A stretch of 46,458 nucleotides of DNA from an uncultured Blautia sp. (GTDB lineage Bacteria; Bacillota; Clostridia; Lachnospirales; Lachnospiraceae). How positions within the stretch are numbered: the first letter of the stretch is position 1; every line of letters starts with the position of its first letter. Shown here piece after piece: positions 17,324 to 23,484 of this stretch. Both the position numbers and the translations under genes were made by a program. The DNA is taken from the NCBI GenBank assembly GCA_934378195.1, contig CAKRPO010000013.1:1-46458 (forward strand), written 5' to 3'. The notes under the pieces were generated by a model that saw nothing but the letters and a program-made list of their open reading frames with translations, was not told the DNA's origin and ran no database searches.

Positions 17324-18250
17324 TTAGCGATTCTTAAGAGCCCCACTGATATCTTCGATCATAACTTCTACCGCTTTACGAGATGCATCCGCATAATTCA
17401 GCTCACCAAATTCTGCATAAGCTTCCTGTTTGTATGCTGCAATGATTCCTCTGGAAGAGTTTACGATAGCTCCGAGTCCATCTTCGTTGAAGAAATGGAC
17501 AAGATCGGCTCCTTTTCCACCCTGTGCACCATAGCCAGGCACCAGAATAAATGTTTTTGGCATAAGTTTACGAAGGACTTTACCCATTTCCGGATAAGTA
17601 GCACCAACAACTGCTCCAATGTAGCTGTACTCTTTTCCCATATGTTCTTCGCCCCACTGTGCAACCTTCTCACCAACCCATTCATAAAGCGGACGTCCAT
17701 CAATGATGCGATCCTGAAATTCTCCACTGGATGGATTTGATGTTTTGACAAGTATAAAAAGTCCTTTATTTTCTTCTTTGCAGACTTCAATAAACGGCTT
17801 CACACCGTCAGATCCCAGATATGGATTGACCGTTGCAAAGTCCTCATCAAATCCTGCATATTTCTTAGATCCTACCTGCACATGTCCCAGATGTCCGGTT
17901 GCATATGCTGCTGATGTGGATCCAATATCTCCACGTTTGATATCGCCAATCACAACAAGATCTTTGGATTTGCAGTAATCCACTGTTTTCTTGTACGCCT
18001 CAAGCCCCGGAATACCGAACTGTTCATACATTGCAATCTGTGGCTTTACTGCCGGAATCAGATCATAAGTCGCATCTACGATTCCTTTATTGAACTGCCA
18101 GATTGCTTCTGCAGCCCCTTCCAGAGTCTCTCCGAATTCTGCAAATGCCTTTTCCTGGATATGCTTTGGTATGTAATTTAACATCGGATCCAGTCCTACA
18201 ACGATCGGTGCATTAGTTTTACGGATTTTTTCAATAAGCTTGTTAATCAT
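17324..18250 (-). CDS. pyrF: Orotidine 5'-phosphate decarboxylase, long (type 2) form
   Basis: PyrF decarboxylates OMP to UMP. At 308 residues it belongs to the longer subfamily, with VVGLDPML at the N-terminus, KPQIAMYEQFG, the catalytic lysine/aspartate segment VIGDIKRGDIGSTSAAYA, and FILVPGYGAQGGKG near the C-terminus. It is the first visible gene of pyrF-pyrK-pyrD. A possible promoter (TTTATT, 17 bases, TATGAT) lies about 60 bases upstream on the minus strand; there is no room for and no sign of a PyrR-type attenuator. It diverges from the cold-shock gene. Confidence 0.97.
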   Translation of the reverse strand: MINKLIEKIRKTNAPIVVGLDPMLNYIPKHIQEKAFAEFGETLEGAAEAIWQFNKGIVDATYDLIPAVKPQIAMYEQFGIPGLEAYKKTVDYCKSKDLVVIGDIKRGDIGSTSAAYATGHLGHVQVGSKKYAGFDEDFATVNPYLGSDGVKPFIEVCKEENKGLFILVKTSNPSSGEFQDRIIDGRPLYEWVGEKVAQWGEEHMGKEYSYIGAVVGATYPEMGKVLRKLMPKTFILVPGYGAQGGKGADLVHFFNEDGLGAIVNSSRGIIAAYKQEAYAEFGELNYADASRKAVEVMIEDISGALKNR

Positions 18251-18353
18251 AACTGCTTCCTCCTGGAATTTATATCTTTGATTTTTCTATACATTATCAT
18301 CAATATCATACACGAAATAGACAATTTAATAAAGTGTTTTTTATATATTCGCC

Positions 18354-18382
18354 TTGACAATTTTGAGAACGGGCGATATAAT
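18354..18382 (+). promoter_or_regulatory. Consensus sigma-A promoter of the cold-shock gene
   Basis: TTGACA (18354-18359), 17 bases, TATAAT (18377-18382): both hexamers are perfect. Transcription should start near 18389, giving a leader of about 136 bases before the csp ATG at 18525. Confidence 0.9.
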
Positions 18383-18392
18383 TCTACTCATA

Positions 18393-18483
18393 GACGAAGA
18401 GAACCTTAATATAAAATCACTAGTTTTTAGAGATTATATATTACCCACGATATAGTCTCTAAAATCTGGTGATTTTTTTCGTC
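18393..18483 (+). promoter_or_regulatory. Leader RNA of csp: long hairpin with terminator T-tract
   Basis: The arms 18414-18439 and 18450-18475 form an almost continuous helix of about 25 bp: AAATCAC/GTGATTT, TAG/CTG, one T-T mismatch, TTTTAGAGA/TCTCTAAAA, then six more pairs, with a 10-base loop ATTACCCACG. Seven T residues overlap and follow the last pairs (18473-18479), as in an intrinsic terminator. GACGAA at 18393-18398 can also pair with TTCGTC at 18478-18483. No forward gene lies upstream for this to terminate, so it must act on the csp transcript itself, as an attenuator, thermosensor or Csp-responsive switch (inference). Confidence 0.75.
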
Positions 18484-18524
18484 AGATGGACATTTAACTT
18501 TTTATTTTTTATGGAGGTAACATC

Positions 18525-18725
18525 ATGAACAAGGGAACTGTAAAATGGTTCAACGCAGAAAAAGGCTATGGTTTTATCACAGGAGAAGACGGAGCTGACG
18601 TATTCGTTCACTTTTCTGCAATCAATGGTGAAGGATTCAAATCACTGGATGAGGGACAGGCCGTAACTTATGATTTAACAGAAGGCGCTCGCGGAATGCA
18701 GGCTGCTAACGTTACAAAATTATAA
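18525..18725 (+). CDS. Cold-shock protein (CspA family)
   Basis: A 66-residue single cold-shock domain that binds single-stranded RNA/DNA and melts RNA structure. Both RNA-binding motifs are intact: KGYGFIT (RNP1, residues 13-19) and VFVHFSAI (RNP2, residues 26-33). The N-terminus [14 protein letters not shown] is typical. The ATG has GGAGG 8 bases upstream. Its perfect promoter, structured leader and strong terminator make it a highly expressed monocistronic gene. It diverges from pyrF. Confidence 0.97.
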   Translation: MNKGTVKWFNAEKGYGFITGEDGADVFVHFSAINGEGFKSLDEGQAVTYDLTEGARGMQAANVTKL

Positions 18726-18779
18726 TAACCTCGATACTTGAAGGTTTTTAACCTTTGAAACCATTAATTAAATAAAAAG

Positions 18780-18804
18780 CCCCGGCACATTGCCGGGGTT
18801 TTTT
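18780..18804. terminator. Bidirectional terminator between csp and the 85-residue gene
   Basis: CCCCGGCA (18780-18787) and TGCCGGGG (18791-18798) pair perfectly over a CAT loop, with six T on the plus strand (18799-18804) and a CTTTTTAT tract on the minus strand. It ends both the cold-shock gene and the convergent minus-strand gene. Confidence 0.95.
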
Positions 18805-18823
18805 ATTATCTCATTTTCTTCAT

Positions 18824-19081
18824 TTACTGTGCATCAGCTGAGGATGACAGGCCTGATACATAATTATCAATTGCAGATGTGTCCATTACTGTTTCTGTAA
18901 CAACAGATTCCTGCTTTGCTTCAATCTTGGCATATGCGGAAAATCCGATCCAGCCAACCATTGCAACACAGATTGCAATCCATGCAAGAATCTCCAGTCT
19001 ATCAATCAGTTTTTCTTTTCTGGCCGCTTTGGAACGTCCTGCCTTACCTGCCTTATAGCTGTCTACTTTTTTCTGGCTCAT
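18824..19081 (-). CDS. Small single-span membrane protein, unknown function
   Basis: An 85-residue protein with a strongly basic N-terminus (SYKAGKAGRSKAARKEK), one hydrophobic span at about 31-50 and a polar, serine- and alanine-rich tail. The charge pattern predicts the N-terminus inside and the tail outside. It starts at an ATG with AAAGGAG upstream, has its own extended -10 promoter and ends at the terminator shared with csp. I recognise no family motif. It might be restricted to Lachnospiraceae. Confidence 0.7.
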   Translation of the reverse strand: MSQKKVDSYKAGKAGRSKAARKEKLIDRLEILAWIAICVAMVGWIGFSAYAKIEAKQESVVTETVMDTSAIDNYVSGLSSSADAQ

Positions 19082-19115
19082 TCTAAGAATCTCCTTTGTT
19101 GTATAAGCTTTTGCT

Positions 19116-19124
19116 ATTATACCA
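19116..19124 (-). promoter_or_regulatory. Extended -10 promoter for the 85-residue membrane protein
   Basis: The minus strand reads TGG-TATAAT in the 67-base gap after degV, without a clear -35 box. It makes the small membrane gene independent of degV. Confidence 0.6.
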
Positions 19125-19148
19125 TATTCTCCTGCAAAAGTGAAGTAC

Positions 19149-19988
19149 TTATACAGCTACGATCACACCGCCATCATTTGCATACATGCTACTGACACCT
19201 GCAGTATCCAGAATCACAACGCGCTTCATTGGCATTCTCTCTTCCAGTGCATTCTTAAGAAGAATTGCTCTCTCTCTACAGTTACAATGGGAAATGGCAA
19301 GTACCTTATTCTCACTGTCCTTTGTTCTTTCAACAATATTCTGAGCCATCTTGACAAGTGCTTTGTTCATTCCCCTTGCCTGATCCAACTGACAGATTGC
19401 GCCTTCATCGGTAGATCCCATGACTGGCTTGATTTTCAGTGCACTTGCAACAAGTGCTTTCACCTTACTGAGACGTCCATTCTTGCGGAGTGTCTCCAGA
19501 TTATCCAGTACAAAAAATGTGTGCTGCTCTGCAATATATGCTTCAACCGTCTCGATCACTTTTTCAAAAGAGCAACCTGCTTCTTCACACTCCTGTATCT
19601 TCATTGCTATCAGAGACTGACCTACAGATGCTGATTTCGAATTAAACACATAAATCTGCTTGTCCGGCTTATCCTCCTGAAGAAGACTCTTACCAAGAAC
19701 TGCACTATTATAAGAACCACTCAGTTCTGCCGAAAGAGTGACTGCATATATATGATCTGCCTCACAGTCAAATGCTCTCATATAACGCTCCGGAGATGGG
19801 CAGGCAGATTTCGGACACTCCGGACATTCTGCTACTTTTTTCAAAAAAATTGCCTGGTCAAAAGTTTCATCATCTATTATATTCTCGCCACCTACACTCA
19901 ATGTCAGAGCCACTGACTCGAAGTGCGGATCTTCTTTCCATTCATCTAATAATTCTCCACAACTATCTATGACAATTTTATAGCTCAA
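19149..19988 (-). CDS. DegV-family fatty-acid-binding protein
   Basis: DegV/FakB-type proteins bind a long-chain fatty acid and, in many Firmicutes, present it to the kinase FakA for phospholipid synthesis. The 279-residue protein has the N-terminal VIDSCGEL (normally DS.xDL), the ACPSPERYMRAFD segment equivalent to TSQPSP, VTLSAELSGSYNSA for the carboxylate-binding serines, and NLETLRKNGRLSKVKAL before KIKPVM. The start is TTG at 19988: AGAGGA lies 8 bases upstream and the preceding in-frame codon is a stop. Cys-rich stretch AECPECPKSAC is unusual. Ligand is inferred from family. Confidence 0.9.
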   Translation of the reverse strand: MSYKIVIDSCGELLDEWKEDPHFESVALTLSVGGENIIDDETFDQAIFLKKVAECPECPKSACPSPERYMRAFDCEADHIYAVTLSAELSGSYNSAVLGKSLLQEDKPDKQIYVFNSKSASVGQSLIAMKIQECEEAGCSFEKVIETVEAYIAEQHTFFVLDNLETLRKNGRLSKVKALVASALKIKPVMGSTDEGAICQLDQARGMNKALVKMAQNIVERTKDSENKVLAISHCNCRERAILLKNALEERMPMKRVVILDTAGVSSMYANDGGVIVAV

Positions 19989-20175
19989 TTATATCGTCCT
20001 CTTTTCCATAATATGTAGTATCGAATACCACATCTATATTACCATATAGCTACATATTTGAAAAGACTTTTTCGAAAAACTCTATTCTTTTTTTTGATTC
20101 TGTTTTATAATGGAATCTGCATCTGTTCACTATCTTTCGGATAACAAAACGACATATGAATGACAGGAGTAAAAA

Positions 20176-20679
20176 ATGCTTGCACTAAAAATCAACGACG
20201 TCAAAAAATTCATGAATCTGCTACTGATCAGAGACACTTTCGATCATTTTTCTCTGGTAGAAGCCAATATCACAACTTTCAGCAACTTTACGATTGACGG
20301 CAGACTCCATAAGGACTTTTTCGACACAGACACTGTACAAAATCCGGATTTTACAGATTCTTTCTTCTGTCACTGGAAAGAGCTGAAATCCTATTGCTTC
20401 TCAATCATACGCGGCAAACTACTGCCTATTCAGTTTCGGATCACTTTTCAATTATCTCCATCGCAGTATAGCGCAATTTTCACAGATTCTTCTTTTCCGT
20501 TTTGCAGCAATCAGATCTGTGGATTAAATTTAAACATTCAATATAAAAATAAGGAATTATTCTGCACAACGGGTATTTCTTCTGATACCTTTCTTCTTGA
20601 CAAACAACCGGAAATCACATGGGATTCTGCAGTTCTGAAATTTTTTCAAAAACATCAATTGGATTTCGACAGGCTGTAA
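20176..20679 (+). CDS. Unknown 167-residue protein, convergent with the Spo0A-like gene
   Basis: One of few plus-strand genes. The product is soluble, aromatic-rich and without signal peptide: it begins MLALKINDVKKFMNLLLIRDTFD and ends FFQKHQLDFDRL. I think it may belong to the Lachnospiraceae family DUF5721, but only by memory of its N-terminus. A good ACAGGAG ribosome site precedes the ATG, and a TATAAT box lies at 20106-20111. Its last 65 bases overlap, tail to tail, the end of the minus-strand Spo0A-like gene, so both strands are coding there. Confidence 0.75.
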   Translation: MLALKINDVKKFMNLLLIRDTFDHFSLVEANITTFSNFTIDGRLHKDFFDTDTVQNPDFTDSFFCHWKELKSYCFSIIRGKLLPIQFRITFQLSPSQYSAIFTDSSFPFCSNQICGLNLNIQYKNKELFCTTGISSDTFLLDKQPEITWDSAVLKFFQKHQLDFDRL

Positions 20680-21040
20680 GATTTTTTTGAGACTCCGATT
20701 TCGCATTTTCTGCATCCAGTTCTGTCTGAATCAAATAGTATGCCAGCATATCTACGAACTCACTATTTGTAGGTCTATAACGAAGAGGATAGCCAGCTAT
20801 ACGATCCATCGTTTCTTTATTTGCAGTCCAGCATACATTGATCACAGTGCGGATATCATGTTCAATGTTTACAGGTGTTGATTTAAATTTTTTAGCCAGA
20901 TATGGATAAATATCTTTCGTGATCTTAATCGGATAATCCTGAAGTTCCATTGACATCATTACTGCTTCAGCGACATAATAATATCCTTTATATTTTGAGG
21001 TCATTCCCAATTGTCTGATTAATCGATACACTTTTCTCAT
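20615..21040 (-). CDS. Stand-alone Spo0A C-terminal DNA-binding domain protein
   Basis: About 141 residues that are nearly all Spo0A effector domain: a stretch starting KGYYYVAEAVMM, then ITKDIYPYLAKKFKSTP, VNIEHDIRTVINVCW, and RYRPTNSEFVDMLAYYL match Spo0A_C helix for helix, including the recognition helix and the C-terminal PTNSEF motif. The phosphoacceptor receiver domain is absent, so it cannot be switched by the usual phosphorelay. Start chosen at ATG 21040 because GGAGGGAG lies 6 bases upstream; longer in-frame starts have none. It has a consensus promoter at 21204-21232 and a leader of about 155 bases. It could modulate Spo0A target sites or act as an independent regulator (inference). 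Confidence 0.85.
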   Translation of the reverse strand: MRKVYRLIRQLGMTSKYKGYYYVAEAVMMSMELQDYPIKITKDIYPYLAKKFKSTPVNIEHDIRTVINVCWTANKETMDRIAGYPLRYRPTNSEFVDMLAYYLIQTELDAENAKSESQKNLTACRNPIDVFEKISELQNPM

Positions 21041-21203
21041 GTGCTCTCCCTCCGCCTTTTCCTGTTTTGCCATTATTATACGACAAATTTTTCTTATTTT
21101 TCTTTTCCCTACCAAACTCGTGCTTCTTCGAAAAAAAACGACATTTTAAGAGTCACATTATTCATTTTTACACAACAAATATACGCATTTACTATACATT
21201 TTC

Positions 21204-21232
21204 AGCATATAGAATTTATTGTATTTTGTCAA
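21204..21232 (-). promoter_or_regulatory. Promoter for the Spo0A_C-domain gene
   Basis: Minus-strand TTGACA (21227-21232), 17 bases, TATGCT (21204-21209). The leader to the ATG is about 155 bases and AT-rich; two TGTCG pentamers within it (21081-21085 and 21139-21143) recall part of a 0A box (TGTCGAA) but lack the final AA. A second TATAAT lies at 21075-21080. Confidence 0.7.
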
Positions 21233-21240
21233 CGAAATAA

Positions 21241-21290
21241 TAAAAAATCCCGAATTTTTTCCACATAAAAGAAAATATTCGGGATTCTTT
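21241..21290 (-). terminator. Terminator of htpG
   Basis: Read on the minus strand, ATCCCGAATATTTTC (21271-21285) pairs with the arm at 21247-21261 over a 9-base loop with one or two mismatches, followed by TTTTTTATT. It lies 25 bases after the htpG stop. Confidence 0.85.
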
Positions 21291-21315
21291 TTATATTGTC
21301 TTTAAATTATCATTT

Positions 21316-23352
21316 TTATTTTGTAAGAAGCATCAAAATATCATTACTTCTCTGCACAAATTTGGTCATCTCATCTGGTGATAACTGCTTGTGACTCAGC
21401 ATAGCAAGATCATACAGCTGCTGGCAGATCACTGCAGAATGTTCAGATTCCTGATTCTCTGCAAGATATTTTACCAATGGATGGCTCACATTTAATACCA
21501 GTGTCTCCTGGCCACCAAACATACCCGGATCCATTCCGTACATATTGTACATTTTCATCATATCCTGCATACGGCGGCTTTCTTCTGAAAGAGTCATCAT
21601 AGCTGCAACAGATTCATTTTTCAGATTTTCAACTTTTACTTCCAGTTTTTCCATATTCAGATTCTTACGGAACAATTCTGTCAATGTTTTTGCTGTTTCT
21701 TCGTCTGCTGCGCCATCTCCTTTGAGTTCTTCTGTCACATCGGCATCAATTCTCTTGAACTGAATTGTCTGATCTTTCTGTTCCAGATGAGAAATAAAGG
21801 TAGTATCAATATTGTGAGAAAGGATCACTGCATTCTTGCCAGCTTCTCTGAACATGTTGATATACTGACTCTGCTGCACAGCATCTGTAACATAGAAAAT
21901 AGTTATCTTTTCAGAATCCTTATTTTCTGTTTCTTCTTTCTTTTCTGTATCTTCTGCTGTACCTTCTTTCTTATTCTGCTCAATACAATCTTTTAAAGTC
22001 AGATATTTGTTATCAATATCTTTGAACAAAATGTAGTCATGCAATTTCTCGGAAAACTTCGCATCTTTAATGCAGCCGAATTTGATAAACGGACTGATAT
22101 CATCCCAATATTTTTCGTAAGACTCACGATCTGTCTTGCACATACCAGTCAGCTTATCAGCAACTTTCTTAGAAATATACTCGGAAATCTTCTGCACAAA
22201 TCCATCATTCTGCAAAGCACTTCTGGATACATTCAGAGGCAGATCCGGGCAATCGATCACACCTTTGAGAAGAAGCAGGAATTCTGGAATGACTTCCTTA
22301 ATATTATCTGCAATAAATACCTGGTTGTTATACAGTTTAATGGTTCCTTCAATGGAATCATATTCTGTATTAATCTTCGGAAAATACAGAATACCTTTCA
22401 GATTAAACGGATAATCCATGTTCAGATGAATCCAGAACAGTGGTTCTTTGTAATCCATAAATACTTTACGGTAAAACTCCTTGTAATCTTCATCAGAGCA
22501 TTCATTCGGATGTTTCATCCACAGTGGATTCGGATCACTCAAAGATACCGGACGTTTATTGATCTTTACACGTTCACGTGCAGGGGAAACCTCAACAACT
22601 TCTTTCTCTCCCTTGTCGTTCTCCTTCTCTTCTGTCTTGGCATCTTCATGAATATGTTCAACAACTACATCATCATCTTTCAGATCAGCTTCATCGATTG
22701 TTTCATACTCCTGCTCTGCATTTGCTTTGGACAGATAAATATTAACCGGCATGAAAGAGCAATATTTCTCGATAACTTCACGCATACGATATTCATTACA
22801 GAACTCAAGACTTTCATCATTCAGGAACAATGTAATTTCTGTACCAACTGTTGTCTTATCGCCGTCCTGCATATCATATTCTGTGCCGCCGTCACAGGTC
22901 CAGTGTACAGCAGCTGCACCATCTTTGAAAGAAAGGGTATCAATATGTACTTCATCTGCTACCATAAATGCGGAATAAAATCCAAGACCGAAATGACCGA
23001 TCATCTGATCATCCGTTGTCTTATCTTTGTATTTCTCAAGGAATTCGGTTGCACCGGAAAATGCAATCTGTGTAATGTATTCCTCTACTTCATCCGCAGT
23101 CATACCAATACCATTATCGATAAATTTCAGGGTTTTTGCTTCAGAATCTACAACGACCTGAACTGCCGGTTTGTAATCATCCGGGAAAGAATATTCTCCC
23201 ATCACTTCAAGTTTCTTTAATTTTGTAATGGCATCGCAACCATTAGATACCAGTTCTCGAACAAAAATATCATGGTCAGAATACAGCCATTTCTTTATGA
23301 TAGGAAAAATGTTTTCACTGTTAATTGATAAATTTCCGTGCTTTTCAGCCAT
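21316..23352 (-). CDS. htpG: Molecular chaperone HtpG (Hsp90)
   Basis: HtpG is the bacterial Hsp90, an ATP-dependent dimeric chaperone. From the chosen start it has 678 residues. GHKL ATPase motifs are present: FVRELVSNGCDA (catalytic Glu and Asn), KFIDNGIGMT, and GHFGLGFYSAF. A charged linker (HEDAKTEEKENDKGEKE) precedes the middle domain with its SRSALQNDGFV-type catalytic-loop segment, and the C-terminal dimerisation region is intact. The ATG at 23352 has AAGGAG 10 bases upstream; the GTG nine bases before it is too close to that site. A promoter and a perfect CIRCE element lie just upstream, so HrcA is expected to repress it. Confidence 0.97.
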   Translation of the reverse strand: MAEKHGNLSINSENIFPIIKKWLYSDHDIFVRELVSNGCDAITKLKKLEVMGEYSFPDDYKPAVQVVVDSEAKTLKFIDNGIGMTADEVEEYITQIAFSGATEFLEKYKDKTTDDQMIGHFGLGFYSAFMVADEVHIDTLSFKDGAAAVHWTCDGGTEYDMQDGDKTTVGTEITLFLNDESLEFCNEYRMREVIEKYCSFMPVNIYLSKANAEQEYETIDEADLKDDDVVVEHIHEDAKTEEKENDKGEKEVVEVSPARERVKINKRPVSLSDPNPLWMKHPNECSDEDYKEFYRKVFMDYKEPLFWIHLNMDYPFNLKGILYFPKINTEYDSIEGTIKLYNNQVFIADNIKEVIPEFLLLLKGVIDCPDLPLNVSRSALQNDGFVQKISEYISKKVADKLTGMCKTDRESYEKYWDDISPFIKFGCIKDAKFSEKLHDYILFKDIDNKYLTLKDCIEQNKKEGTAEDTEKKEETENKDSEKITIFYVTDAVQQSQYINMFREAGKNAVILSHNIDTTFISHLEQKDQTIQFKRIDADVTEELKGDGAADEETAKTLTELFRKNLNMEKLEVKVENLKNESVAAMMTLSEESRRMQDMMKMYNMYGMDPGMFGGQETLVLNVSHPLVKYLAENQESEHSAVICQQLYDLAMLSHKQLSPDEMTKFVQRSNDILMLLTK

Positions 23353-23392
23353 ATTGTCCACACTCCTTAAATTTGTTTTTTTGTCTTTTTAT

Positions 23393-23421
23393 ATACTAAT
23401 CCCCTTTATCCCAAAAGTCAA
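23393..23421 (-). promoter_or_regulatory. Promoter of htpG
   Basis: Minus-strand TTGACT (23416-23421), 17 bases, TAGTAT (23393-23398), giving a leader of about 35 bases. The CIRCE element starts 7 bases upstream of the -35 box, instead of downstream of the start site as in most groE/dnaK operons. Confidence 0.7.
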
Positions 23422-23428
23422 GAAAAAA

Positions 23429-23455
23429 TTAGCACTCATTTGAAATGAGTGCTAA
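23429..23455. promoter_or_regulatory. CIRCE operator (HrcA-binding site)
   Basis: A perfect match to the CIRCE consensus: TTAGCACTC, nine bases, GAGTGCTAA. HrcA binds CIRCE and represses class I heat-shock genes until heat inactivates it. It sits directly upstream of the htpG promoter; the gene on its other side ends there, so htpG is the only sensible target. Confidence 0.97.
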
Positions 23456-23484
23456 CAAAACTTTTTTCGTTTTTATTTTGACTT

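Noticed and set aside
18251..18353. PyrR-type attenuator before pyrF
   Set aside because: Only about 60 bases lie between the possible promoter and pyrF, with no anti-terminator/terminator pair on the minus strand.
21081..21143. 0A boxes controlling the Spo0A_C gene
   Set aside because: Both TGTCG pentamers lack the AA of TGTCGAA, and such pentamers are common in AT-rich DNA; kept only as a remark.
22039..23220. Plus-strand open frame of 393 codons opposite htpG
   Set aside because: It lies wholly antisense to a secure htpG, is rich in Cys, Phe, His and Ile as expected for a shadow frame, and has no ribosome site.
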